DNA of 64,000 nt from contig CM074179.1 in NCBI GenBank assembly GCA_037179385.1, forward strand, positions 67,289,806 to 67,353,805. Direction: 5' to 3'. Both the position numbers and the translations under genes were made by a program. Source of the stretch: Holothuria scabra. Lineage: Eukaryota > Echinodermata > Holothuroidea > Aspidochirotida > Holothuriidae. How positions within the stretch are numbered: position 1 is the first letter of the stretch; the number at the start of each line of letters is the position of its first letter. Below are positions 53,943-64,000 of this stretch, in pieces. Below the pieces are notes generated by a model. That model searched no databases and was not told where the DNA came from. It saw only the letters and a program-made list of their open reading frames with translations.

Positions 53943-56900
53943 CTAATTCAACACCAGTTTACAAAGCTTAACAATAGGTCTCCTCAACACTTTGCAACCG
54001 ACCTTTACCTCAACTTGTCTTACATTTCCCCATTTATCTGGAAACACATTTAACACACGCCCAAGGGGCCACTGTCCTCTAGGGGTACTCTCATCCATGA
54101 CTAGAACCATATCACCCACAACCAAATTATCTTGGGGCAACATCCACTTTTGCCTAGTCTGGAGCAACGGGAGATACTCCTTCACCCATCTACGCCAGAA
54201 CAAACCTCCCAAATATTGTGCCTGCCGCCAACGGCGTTTCCCAAACCCATCTCCTTTAACGAAGATTCCGGGAGGTAAGTTGTCATTTGGCCGAAGGAGT
54301 AACAGGTGGTTTGGTGACAAGGGCTCACCTGATGGGTCCATCGTGACTGTGGTGATTGGTCTCGAATTAATTATAGCTTCAACCTCTGACATAACTGTAA
54401 GCAGGGTTTCATCGCACACTGACTGCTCTTTGAGAGGACTATACAGGACACGTTTTACCGAACGGACCATCCGTTCCCAGACGCCTCCCATATGGCTTGC
54501 ATCTGGAGGATTGAAGACCCACCGAATTTCCTGTTGATGAAGGGATTTACTAATCTTTTCATTGTTGAAACCTTCGATTCCCTCGCGTAGCTCACGTTCT
54601 CCTCCTACGAAATTTGTTCCGTTGTCGCTAAATATAACTTCAGGGGAACCTCGTCTTGCCACAAATCTTCTTAGAGCATTTAAGAATGAGTCCGTGTCCA
54701 GTGAGTAAGATATTTCTATGTGGACTGCTCTCGTGCTCATACACGTGAATAGACAGCCGTATCGCTTCACTTGTGATCTTCCCTGCTTCACGTACATAGG
54801 ACCGAAGTAGTCAATTCCCACTGAAGAAAAGGCAGGTTTCTCGGGACTGACCCTCTCCAAAGGCAAGTCGGCCAGCAATTGACTCATAGGTTTTGCGTTC
54901 CTTCTTTTGTATGGTAGGCAATTTCCAATCACACGACGCACTGCAGCACTTCCCTTCAACACCCAAAATTTCTGTCGCAAACTAGCCCAGGTTATCGAGG
55001 ATCCAGAGTGCCCAACTACCCTGTGGTAATGGTCAATGATTAACCTTGTTGTGTGATGTTCTTTCGGAAGTAAAATAGGGTGCCTTGCATCGTAACTTAT
55101 TGGCGCTCTATCCAATCTACCACCTACCCTTATTAAACCTTCAATCAACATCGGTTTCAGTCTCTTGATAGAAGTTGATTGCCCTTTTGACGACTTACCA
55201 TTTCGTTTACTACCCCCCTGCTCTAACTCTTCGAAAAGTGGGGTGAAGTTCTGACGCTGAACATACTTCGCTATTTCTTGTTCTGCGCGTCTGAATTCTT
55301 CTACAGTAATGGGTTCCTTCTTCATCGAGGCACCTTTATGCCTTACACTGTCGCGAAGAAAATCTTTCACTCTTAATAGCCAGGCGACTCCTCGTTTAAA
55401 GCTCTCCCAAGAGGAAAACCGTTCAAACAGCTCATCAATCCTTGAATATTCACCTTGGACCATGTTTGTCAAAACAGATTTCTTGACTTCAGGATCTTCC
55501 AAATTTAGCTCCTCGGTAACCTTGTTATTTGAAATGCGGTCCACTGGCCACTCACTCTCGGCCTTAGTCATAAATGCTGGACACGACAGCCACCGACTAT
55601 TTTGGCAACGCTGACTCACACTCAAACCTCTTGAGCCTTCATCCGCCGGATTCAATGAAGACTCGATATGACGCCACTGTGAGGGTTCAGAACCTGCCTG
55701 AATCTTTGCTATTCGATTCGCAACAAAAGTGTGAAACCTACGGGATTCATTTTTGATATACTTCAACACAGCAGTTGAGTCCGTCCAGAAAACAGATTTG
55801 TCGAGGTGAATTCTGAGTTCCTCTCGGAGGAACTGGTTAAGTTGCACCGACATAACTGCAGCCTGCAACTCTAGCCTTGGGATAGTTACCACCTTCACAG
55901 GGCGGAGTCTGCTTTTACCCATCGTGAATGCACAGTGCACTCGTCCATCCCCGTTTGTTATTCTCAAATATGCAACGGATGCATAGCCAAATTCAGAAGC
56001 GTCACAAAAAATATGTAACTGGTAACCTTTAACTTCCCCCAAATTCTCCGGCTTGAAGCATCGTGGCACTGAAACCTTTGATAACCCTTGGATATCTCGG
56101 GTCCACCTTTCCCATCGTGTTCTCTCCCTTTCACCGATAGTTTCATCCCATCCTAGTCCCTGCTTCAGGACATCTTGCAGTATCCTCTTTCCGACCAATG
56201 TGTAGGGTGCAATAAATCCCAAGGGGTCATATATTGATGAAACGACAGACGGTATGCCTCTACGCATCATTGGTTTCTCTTTGACCAACACTTCAAACCC
56301 AAACTGGTCCGAATGTACATCCCATCTCACTCCTAGGGTGTGTTCAATTGGAATGTTGTCCAGATTCAAGTTCACTACAGAGTGTGCCCTTTCGCCCTTT
56401 GGCACTGTCTCCACGACATCTCTCGAATTTGATACCCACTTTGTGAGTCGAAACCCTCCCCTGTGAAGGAGCGCCCTCAATTCTTCTACAAGGACGACTG
56501 CCTGCTCCTTCGTCTGTACCGACTTTAGGCAGTCGTCCACATAGAAACTTTCACTGACGGTACGGACTGCTTTCTCACTAAATGATTCCCTATTGTCTTC
56601 TGCTGTCTGTTTTAGAGCGAACGAAGCACAGCCCGGGGATGAAGTAGAGCCGAATATGTGAACCATCATCTGGTAGTCAGCTGGAGGCCTGGACAAGTCA
56701 TCACCGGGCCACCAAAGGAAGCGCAACACATTGCTGTGGTTTTCAGGTACACGGACCTGGTGAAACATGGCTTCCACGTCGACAAAGAAAGCCACACTGT
56801 CATGCCGAAACCGACAGAGCACCCCAATTAGGTTGTCTGTGTAGTCTGGACCATGGAGAAGCTGATCATTCAGGCATGTCCCCTTGTACCTGGAGGCACA

Positions 56901-58520
56901 ATCAAAAACTACCCTAACTCGACCTGGCTTACGGGGACGAAGCACGGGGTGATGTGGTAGATACCACCTTAACGTCTCAATGTACGCTTCATCTGTATCA
57001 ACCCCTTCTCTTTGGGTGCTGTAAGAATGCTGGGAAGAACTCTCATTCAACTGTGCCGATGAATTCTGTGAATGGTTTGTGACTCTGCAAGTCTGATCAA
57101 TTTCGTTACCAGTTTCTTCTGTCACTCTTCTAGCATATCCCTTTGATATGTAATCACGTATGACACCCCTATACAACTGAAACAAGCTGTCATCTCTTTG
57201 AAAACGCTTCTTCAAGTGATTTAACCTTTTCTCGGCAACAGTGCGGTTGTTTGGCAGATAGGGCTTTGGGTAACGCCATGGCAATCCTACCTCATACCTA
57301 CCATTTACCAATTTGATGGAATTTTCTAACATTTTGTGGGCCCTTTTATCCTCTAAGGACTCCCCCACCTTATAATCAGCTCCCAAATCTGTGAAATCTG
57401 ATTTCCATAAATTTTCAACCTGTCTAACTAGCTGCTCTTGTTCCACATGACTTATGTGGTTTACAGTGAGTTTAGAGGATGACCTTGAGCCGCCTGTAGG
57501 ACCAATTACCGTCCAACCAATTAATCCCCTTACTGCATATGGATCCTTTCTTCCTCCCCGTTTCTCGTCAAGAACCCAAAACACTTCTGGCACATCCCCG
57601 CCTATCAACAACATCACTTGTTGGTCACCAATTGAGGGCAGTTCGATACCTTCCAAGTGTGGCCAACCTCTTATGTCATCATTTGACGGAATGTTCTTAC
57701 TTGAAATGGGCAAACGATCCACAGACCAAACTTTAGGGAGTTCGACAAAATCGTCTCCCGACAAACTCTCAATCTTCATACTGACTTCAAACCCTTGTTG
57801 CTGTATCCCCTTATCATTTACAGTGAAAAGTTCAAAACTCATTCGCTTACCTCCTAGGCCTAACTCTTTGATCAATTGCTTGTCACACAGGGTCACATCA
57901 CTGGCGTTGTCTAGTAGAGCCCAAGTTGTAATTGATTTCCCTGACTCCCCCTTAACCTTGACTGGGACTGTACATAATTTCACTTGATGCTCCTTACTTA
58001 CTGAAGACGTAGCATTGCAATTACCTGTAGCTGCACTCTCTGCAGGAAGGTCTTCCTCTTTATCAGGGACACTCTGAAATGTACTGTCAGGCTTTGACCG
58101 TAGGCCACTAAAATTTTCATCATGGAGCAGAGGGTGATGTTTCTTTTTACACCCATTTACTGTACAACGATTCTCTGACATACAACCACGAGCCATATGG
58201 TTTATCTTGAAAAAATTATCACATAGGCTATGTTTGCGCATGAACTCCTTCCTCTGTTTAGGAGTTTTCGCCTTGAAATCTTTACAGACATGGAGTAAAT
58301 AACCTTGAGAACAACAGTGACACTTTACTGTACTCTCTTCTTTACCAACGGTGGCAAATGTAGCCCTCCTTGGCACAACGTTTCCTGATTTACCCTTCGG
58401 TTTGTACATGTCAGTACTGGGTTTGTTCCATTTACCTGTTTTCCCCATAGACATTGTTTGCTGCCCTAGCAGACCGTTCAACAAACTCTGTGAGGTGAAT
58501 AAACCTGGGTTCCACTCCAT
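53943..58520 (-). CDS. BEL/Pao Pol polyprotein, 1525 codons, intact frame
   Basis: Domains by residue: Cys/His zinc knuckles 67-133; aspartic protease (DUF1758-like) with LLDNASD at 202-208; reverse transcriptase about 517-700 with VDVEAMF at 580-586 and YVDD at 660-663. Next are the Peptidase_A17 segment (HTLGVRW, IYDPLGFIAP) 727-800 and RNase H with FCDAS (D840), E884 and TDS (D914). The integrase has its zinc region at 1155-1204 and D1237, D1299 and E1349 in VGIDYFGP, FSDNGTN and GGVWERM. A DUF5641-like C-terminus lies at 1440-1520. All catalytic acids are present. The usual C-x-x-C of the integrase zinc region reads C1201-L-P-Y1204. The first ATG lies inside the gag C-terminus in another frame, so the true product is probably a Gag-Pol fusion reached by a frame change. 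Confidence 0.95.
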   Translation of the reverse strand: MEWNPGLFTSQSLLNGLLGQQTMSMGKTGKWNKPSTDMYKPKGKSGNVVPRRATFATVGKEESTVKCHCCSQGYLLHVCKDFKAKTPKQRKEFMRKHSLCDNFFKINHMARGCMSENRCTVNGCKKKHHPLLHDENFSGLRSKPDSTFQSVPDKEEDLPAESAATGNCNATSSVSKEHQVKLCTVPVKVKGESGKSITTWALLDNASDVTLCDKQLIKELGLGGKRMSFELFTVNDKGIQQQGFEVSMKIESLSGDDFVELPKVWSVDRLPISSKNIPSNDDIRGWPHLEGIELPSIGDQQVMLLIGGDVPEVFWVLDEKRGGRKDPYAVRGLIGWTVIGPTGGSRSSSKLTVNHISHVEQEQLVRQVENLWKSDFTDLGADYKVGESLEDKRAHKMLENSIKLVNGRYEVGLPWRYPKPYLPNNRTVAEKRLNHLKKRFQRDDSLFQLYRGVIRDYISKGYARRVTEETGNEIDQTCRVTNHSQNSSAQLNESSSQHSYSTQREGVDTDEAYIETLRWYLPHHPVLRPRKPGRVRVVFDCASRYKGTCLNDQLLHGPDYTDNLIGVLCRFRHDSVAFFVDVEAMFHQVRVPENHSNVLRFLWWPGDDLSRPPADYQMMVHIFGSTSSPGCASFALKQTAEDNRESFSEKAVRTVSESFYVDDCLKSVQTKEQAVVLVEELRALLHRGGFRLTKWVSNSRDVVETVPKGERAHSVVNLNLDNIPIEHTLGVRWDVHSDQFGFEVLVKEKPMMRRGIPSVVSSIYDPLGFIAPYTLVGKRILQDVLKQGLGWDETIGERERTRWERWTRDIQGLSKVSVPRCFKPENLGEVKGYQLHIFCDASEFGYASVAYLRITNGDGRVHCAFTMGKSRLRPVKVVTIPRLELQAAVMSVQLNQFLREELRIHLDKSVFWTDSTAVLKYIKNESRRFHTFVANRIAKIQAGSEPSQWRHIESSLNPADEGSRGLSVSQRCQNSRWLSCPAFMTKAESEWPVDRISNNKVTEELNLEDPEVKKSVLTNMVQGEYSRIDELFERFSSWESFKRGVAWLLRVKDFLRDSVRHKGASMKKEPITVEEFRRAEQEIAKYVQRQNFTPLFEELEQGGSKRNGKSSKGQSTSIKRLKPMLIEGLIRVGGRLDRAPISYDARHPILLPKEHHTTRLIIDHYHRVVGHSGSSITWASLRQKFWVLKGSAAVRRVIGNCLPYKRRNAKPMSQLLADLPLERVSPEKPAFSSVGIDYFGPMYVKQGRSQVKRYGCLFTCMSTRAVHIEISYSLDTDSFLNALRRFVARRGSPEVIFSDNGTNFVGGERELREGIEGFNNEKISKSLHQQEIRWVFNPPDASHMGGVWERMVRSVKRVLYSPLKEQSVCDETLLTVMSEVEAIINSRPITTVTMDPSGEPLSPNHLLLLRPNDNLPPGIFVKGDGFGKRRWRQAQYLGGLFWRRWVKEYLPLLQTRQKWMLPQDNLVVGDMVLVMDESTPRGQWPLGRVLNVFPDKWGNVRQVEVKVGCKVLRRPIVKLCKLVLN

Positions 58521-59878
58521 TCTGAATCAACTTTTGGGCTTCTTTTGCCCATTGGGACTGCAAGTGTACTGGCAACAACTGTTGTATGCCCAGTAGTGTA
58601 TCAGTGTTATTCAGATTGGCTGAGTACTTCATTTGCTCTATCACAACTTCACACTTACGCATATCTCTGGTAATCTCCCATAATGCTGTACCATCATTTG
58701 CTTTAACAGGTTTTCTTTCTAACACCTTACTTAACAATGACTGAATTATCACATGAGGTTGACCAAATTGGTCTTTCAATATTCCTCTTGCCTTCTTATA
58801 CCCTTCAGCACTCCCCATTACTACACATCCTTCAATGCTTTTCCCTAGCTGCACCTTTGCAGTACTGTACCAAGTACGTTAACTTTGCCCTGTCATCGAA
58901 TAACTTTGACCCAATGTTGAATTCAAAATTATTAATAAAACTCCAGTATTCCGAAGGCTCCCCATCAAATGACTGCAACTCAGGTTTAGGTATGCTAGTT
59001 ATCAAATTTAACATGTTGCACAATTTAAATGCATCGGCGCCCCCATTTTCCCCAGGGTTTGGAACATATACCCCTTTCCATTCTTGGGCATTTGAGTTAA
59101 GTGGGTTATTGTTACCCTTGGAGGGTTCCTCTTTCTTCACCTCTTTTTTATCCTCTACTTTACCACTTTTAACGTCCTTACCTGTGTCAGCAGCAATGTG
59201 GCCAGTATTTTCTACCTTTACCTTTGACCTACCATTACTTACATGTACTGCATCTAACATTTCACCTTCCATTCCAATTTCATTGGCCCAGAAGCTGGTT
59301 TCAAGGTCACTGCGTTCTAATTCATTTTTTGCATCTAACAATAACAAGTCTTCAGCAAACTGTCTCTGTTTTTTCTCTAACTCTAATTTCTCCTTCACCT
59401 ACTTCATTTTCAGCTTTGCTAACTCCTGTTTCATTCTTGCTTCTTTCAACTTCTGTGAGGAGGTAGAGCAATTCGAACTTCTGTGAGACATAAATGAATG
59501 CACCGATTTGTTGTCTGCATCCTTAGAGACATTCTGTAGTTTGTCATTACCCTCAAACCACTCTTCAGCCCGTTTTTGCAACTCGCACTTATTTTTTAAT
59601 GCCGTATCAAATTCACTTTGAACTCTTTCAAGCTCTGGACCCTGAATGATGTCTGCTATCTGCTTATACTTGGCTTCATACAGCACGAAAATTTCATCAA
59701 CCTTCTTTACGTTTTCCTTTACAGTCTGATAGTTCTCATAACTAACCATCAGCCTCTCTAATTCGTTGTACCTACGTGTTAAGTTCCCCTGATAGCCATA
59801 ACACGACTGTTTCATTGACGCAACAGTGTCATCTGCACCATGCTGCTGAGTTTGATCGCTAGTTTCGACTCGCTCCAT
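58432..59878 (-). pseudogene. BEL/Pao Gag with three lesions
   Basis: The start is the ATG at 59876-59878 (MERVETSDQ). The N-terminal third is a charged coiled coil (LERVQSEFDTAL, LKEARMKQELAKLKM). A TAG at 59399-59401 interrupts the same frame, which then continues (KEKLELEKKQRQ) to the conserved LQSFDGEPSEYWSFINNFE and LVQYCKGAAR of the DUF1759 Gag core. Near 58842 an A-run appears one base too long and shifts the frame to 58432-58854 (IEGCVVMGSAEGYKKA). Near 58448 a GGGG run shifts it again to the pol frame. BEL elements normally make one Gag-Pol protein, so these look like mutations or assembly errors. A regulated stop or shift is possible but less likely. Confidence 0.85.
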
Positions 59879-60063
59879 GGCTCTGGCAAGTTGACAACGT
59901 TCCGATCCTCGCGACTCAACAAGCTATAAACGTACGCACTGTAATGTCCTCGATCGTGTACGTGTAGGCCCTCACCGTTCCACAACACGAAGGGCCATGT
60001 AAATCTTTTCAAATTATCGTGAACTAATGTAGCGTCCAAAACACTGCTACAAGAGAACGGTTC

Positions 60064-60560
60064 GGGACCTCATGCCAAACAGAACACATACAACTCAAGT
60101 GTACATTAAGCACTGATTTATTTCTCTCTTCGACGTAAACTTGGAAAGCACTTCTGATAGTGATACACCATTTCATTATCTCCCTGCCCGTATGCATGAT
60201 AGGATAGGCCTACAGATATGATCACCCGGCAGTAGTACGCTTGAGTACGTTTCCCTGCAATTAAAGACTGAAAAATTAATTAATTAAGTAGTCATAAGGC
60301 AAAGAACACGTCAAGTTAATCATAAGACTTTCAGAGAAAGTAACACATCAACAATTGTTTGCGTATAAACTTACAACCTACCGATAATTTTGAGCTCCGG
60401 ACTACAAACTTCTTCTTAGCCCATAAATTCCCTGACCGAACTGAATCCAGCTAAACAATCTCATCCAGGCTAACAACGTTAATAACTTTCCGCAATCGGT
60501 AGTAGAGAAGGAACAATGACGGCAACAAGACTGAATTAAATGAAACTTTCTGCTGCCACA
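60064..60560 (-). repeat. 5' LTR of the young BEL/Pao element
   Basis: Partner of 53338-53834 with 495 of 497 bases identical by eye. The inner end runs GAGGTCCC and then GAACCGTTCTC on the minus strand. No standard TGG-type primer binding site is obvious directly after it. Confidence 0.9.
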
Positions 60561-60699
60561 CCTGGTAAAAAATAAGTAGATGCGAACTGCTTAACAAGGT
60601 GTTATCAATCTTAAATAATGATTTTTGATAGGGCTAGGGATAACATTAGTGATTGGATCTATACCATTAGCCAATTAAGAAATTTTCGTTTAACAATGC

Positions 60700-62110
60700 G
60701 AACAATGCGAAAGGCAATTAAAAATTCATCACTACCAAAATTTAGAGGGCGACATAACCCCCGACACTAAAGTCTTAGTTTTTTCTGCCCTTCGAGATAT
60801 GTTCTCCAACAAGGGGATTGACGAGGAGACTTTTAATTACCTCAACCCAAATAACCACAAGATCCGAAACCCGGTCATATATGTACTTCCCAAAGTACAT
60901 GAAGAACCAACCCTGGCACTAAATTTGCAGGCCGCCCAATAATAAGCGGCAACGGATCCACTACAGAAAAAAATCTGAATTTCTGGATTATTTCTTGCCT
61001 CCGATGGTCGTAAGACAAACCAACTATGTGAAAGACACTAATCACATTTTTGAAAATCCTGGAAACCACCCCCTACCAGAAAATTTCTTACTCTCTACTC
61101 TTGATGTTGTGTCTATGTACACGAACACTCCACAAAATGAAGCTATGGGTGTCGTACAAATAGCGTATGCGGAAGTCCCGCAAAGCAACTACGATATGAA
61201 AAAATATCACCCTCTTCCATGCGCAATCTGGTCAAACTAATTCTCACAAAGAACTGTTTTGAATTTGGTGGCTAGTTTTCCTACAAAAACCTGGATGCGC
61301 AATGGGAAGTTAAGCCTCCCCTGAAATCTGCAATATTGGCATGCATCGACTAGAAAATCGCATTATACCGAAAGATTTCAATATAATTAAATGGCTTCGC
61401 TATAGAGACGACATTCTTCTACTGTACAATGGCACACACGAGGAACTTGAAAACCTGGTGACCTCCTTGAAGCACATGAACACAATTGAAGCTTCTAACA
61501 CGAAAGTTACATATCTCGATCTGGAAATATTCAAAGGTGACCGTTTCCGTTCAAGTGGCCTACTTTACAACAAAGTCTACACTAAGCCCTCGGAAACCTA
61601 CCAATACTTAGATCGAAACTCAGCACACCCCCTAGCCACCTTTAAAGGTTTTATTAAAGGAGATTTACTCAGATACGCTCGCCTGTGCAATAACGAAAGT
61701 GACTTTCTGGAGAAAAGAAACTCCTCTACAAATTAGCTGCTTATGAGAAATAACTCACGAGAGGAAATCAACAGCGCCACCTTTGGGGTGAATCACGCTG
61801 ACCGAGAAACCCTCCTAATTGAGAAAACCAAAGCAGCAGGACCACCATTGGCTTATAAACTTGTTTACACCCCGCATACCAAAATAATGCATTTGAAACC
61901 TGTCTTAACTAAACACTGGCACCTTATTACTCAAAACCCGCAATTACATAAACTCTTCCCCGAACAACCAATCATAGCCTACAAAAGGTAAAAAATCTCA
62001 AAGATTTCCTTGTTTAATCAAGGTTTAAAGGTTCTAGGGAGAACGAAGAAACAAATTCGGACGATATTTTCCTTGATGCACTTTTAGAAGCAATCACGAA
62101 TATTTAAACC
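60700..62110 (+). pseudogene. Penelope-like reverse transcriptase, broken
   Basis: The plus strand reads NHKIRNPVIYVLPKVHEEP (the Penelope 'R-P-x-Y-x-LPKIHK' box), then GRPIISGNGS. Next come LLSTLDVVSMYTNTP (first catalytic Asp, with the Penelope YTN), KWLRYRDDILLLYNG (the RYxDD box, intact) and VTYLDLEIF. After it are VYTKPSETYQYL, NSAHPLATFKGFI and PPLAYKLVYTPH. At least four frame changes (about 60930, 61240, 61340 and 61735) break it. No GIY-YIG nuclease is visible before similarity ends near 62100. It belongs to a different lineage from the relic at 14-15 kb. Confidence 0.85.
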
Positions 62111-62590
62111 GAAGTCGTGAATGACAGGCTTGCTACAGATGAAGCTGCGCCATTCATAGCGAATGAGCAAGACAGCAGAAACCGGTCTAGCTTGGTCAAG
62201 AACCAACTTCATAATATTCACACCCGGAATAAAATTTAGAGCCATTATAAATCTTTCGCATGAAGTCACGAATGATGATCTCGGGCCTTTCCTAAAAAAT
62301 TACAAGGTTCACCGACTAAGGGTAACGTCAGGTAGTGTACCGCCTACCTTTACTTACTTAATTTGTTTTATGTTAAGTCGATTATTGTTTTATTGTATGT
62401 ATGGACTTCAGGACCGAAATAGTTTTTATTTATTTAAAGAGCGAGTGACAAAAAAAATGATAAATTAGGTAAAATAAAGATAATTAAACGCATTTGTTTT
62501 CTTCAAACATCGACGTCCTCAATTTTATTTTAATATCTACTTGCAATGTTACGAAAAATACAGTTCTTGTAAACTAATAACAGTAACAAG

Positions 62591-63753
62591 CAGTGGCGTA
62601 GCCACGCTGGGCACGTGCCCCCCACAGCAAAGTTGTGCCCCCCAGGTGCCCCCCATCCCATTGCAATCTGTCCGGCTCAACCTGTTGTGAGCATGCGCAC
62701 TTACATTTTATCTGCTGAAATGATGGAAGGTGAGTGGCCAATTTCTTCGAACTACGGGCAGCCTTTCACTTGCCCTCCCTGGTCTCGCTTCGTGGCACTG
62801 TATGCATACACCGGTAACTAAGAACGCGTTAATAAGCCACGTGTGTATCCTTTGTAGAAAACTATGCTGCGGTGTCACAAAATCACGGTGAGTCAGGTCA
62901 AAATGCTTATTGCAGCTTGGGTATACATGTGCACTCAATCGTGCTCGGTGGCTCTTCGTCTCATCTAGCTCCCAAAACCCTCTCAATGTGAGTCATGAAT
63001 GCAACATGAATACTGTCAAAAGTTTACAAACTTGTCCATTTTCAAAGAGGAGTCTTGAAGAAAAATTGGAAATCAAACAATTAGGACCACATAGGCCGCA
63101 CATACTGTCTGTATCGTCTTCATGTAGGTTTTCACCCAGCTGGTACACTATGTACGAATCATGATAGGTTAAACGCTTTAGCTATGCTATCAATTGAAAA
63201 GAAGTTCATAAGAGAAAATTCAAATTTTAATCAACGTGTAATTGAAATGTTTGCTCATCTCAAAGAAAGACGAATGCATTGTCATAGCCACGGGAACCTC
63301 GAGCCAGTTGTAAGACTAAATTCAATGAAATAATGGTGAAGTTTGCAGTCAGTTTAATGCTCATCAAATGCCATGTGAAGGCAGAGAAATGCTCCGTTCT
63401 ATAGCCCCAATTTTGTAAATATCGCTGAGCTTCCGGGGCCTTCGCCCCCCGGACCCCCACGGGGGCATTGCCCCTAGACCCCACCAGGGGCCCTAAGGCG
63501 GGCCCCTGAACCCCACGCCGTAGGTGGGAGCGCTTGGCACTTCCACGGCGCCTTGGTTTATCCCCATCAATACCAATTTGCCCCTCCTTGTATTTAGACC
63601 ACGAGCCGCCACTGGCTGTCAGGCAGACTCAACAAAATGTAGTTCTGATAGTCTCACCATAGTTATCCCTGAGTTATATGTTTTGCCTCCTATAAAAAGT
63701 CTGTGCCCTCCCCCCAGTGCCCCCCTGGTGAAAAATTCCTGGCTAAGCCACTG
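62591..63753. mobile_element. hAT-type non-autonomous element, 1163 bp, with perfect 8-bp duplication
   Basis: CAGTGGCGTAGCCA at 62591-62604 is mirrored by TGGCTAAGCCACTG at 63740-63753 with one change. GTAACAAG lies directly outside both ends (62583-62590 and 63754-63761). The 8-bp duplication and CAGTG ends are hAT marks. C/G tracts lie just inside the ends and no transposase is encoded, so it depends on a relative elsewhere. Confidence 0.9.
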
Positions 63754-63761
63754 GTAACAAG

Positions 63762-64000
63762 GGGAACAAGAAGCGAAAAGGGAATAGATTGTGCACCCTT
63801 GGAGTTAATGATCTCGCCATTCAATACTTCAAACAAATTTCGATTGTATATTTTCAGTTTTTAGGCACATATGAAAACAGAAATACGTTGTAAATATTAG
63901 TTTAATCACACCAAATATGGTTCATATGGGATTTTTCACAATTGACGATACATAATAAGATTAGCGAATACCATCTCTCATTTGAATTGAGACAAGTTAA
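63762..64000. other. No recognisable feature
   Basis: AT-rich DNA up to the window edge. Confidence 0.6.

Larger units (their letters stand above)
53338..60560 (-). mobile_element. Young BEL/Pao LTR retrotransposon, near-complete (7.2 kb)
   Basis: Two 497-bp LTRs (53338-53834 and 60064-60560) enclose gag and pol on the minus strand. I count two differences between them, so insertion was recent. A purine-rich tract (GGGGGTGGCGAA on the minus strand) directly precedes the 3' LTR, which begins TGTGGCAGC. No matching 5-bp duplication was found outside the LTRs (TTGAA left, CCTGG right). The pol frame is open over 1525 codons, but gag has three lesions. Confidence 0.95.

Noticed and set aside
57454..57987. 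177-codon plus-strand frame and others opposite the BEL pol gene
   Set aside because: They are antisense shadows of the strongly supported minus-strand pol.

Overview
This window is animal nuclear DNA made almost entirely of transposable elements and simple repeats. I recognise no intact single-copy host gene. The element mix (BEL/Pao and Ty3/Gypsy LTR elements, two kinds of Penelope-like element, CR1/L1-like LINE relics, tRNA-derived SINEs, hAT-type and TTAA/TA-type DNA elements), low GC, long AT microsatellites and a multi-copy PIN-like/CXC gene family fit a marine invertebrate. An echinoderm such as a sea cucumber is my best guess, but nothing here proves the species.

Layout. 1-5050: decayed BEL/Pao element on the minus strand, cut by the window edge. 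5.05-13.1 kb: mostly unrecognised sequence with a 21-bp minisatellite and a strong hairpin near 8.0-8.5 kb. 13.1-16.2 kb: duplicated AT-microsatellite blocks, a Penelope-like element with a GIY-YIG remnant between long inverted arms, an ATCC/TA microsatellite and two tRNA-like units. 18.3-24.6 kb: decayed Ty3/Gypsy element (minus), interrupted inside gag by a 1018-bp array of palindromic units flanked by a 9-bp target-site duplication. 24.9-27.8 kb: SINEs and a ~145-bp tandem array. 27.87-33.7 kb: nested DNA elements, with a TTAA element (Z) split by a TA element (Y), which itself holds hAT-type elements and a SINE-like insert. 35.3-36.3 kb: a TIR element. 38.6-41.8 kb: LINE relics and arrays rich in AGGTCA half-sites. 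41.98-47.59 kb: a broken gene of an uncharacterised PIN-like/CXC family lying between ~200-bp inverted repeats, possibly an undescribed DNA transposon. 51.4-52.85 kb: a second Y copy, this time with Z inserted into it, plus a 259-bp insert carrying a U2 snRNA-like stretch. 53.34-60.56 kb: a young BEL/Pao element (two 497-bp LTRs with 2 differences, intact 1525-codon pol frame, damaged gag). 60.7-62.1 kb: a second Penelope-like relic. 62.59-63.75 kb: a non-autonomous hAT element with perfect 8-bp duplications.

The genes do not form a pathway. What the window records is the order of insertions, much of which can be read from target-site duplications and reciprocal empty sites. The three best leads for something undescribed are the inverted-repeat-bounded PIN/CXC unit, the palindromic fold-back element inside Gypsy gag, and the U2 snRNA-like insert.
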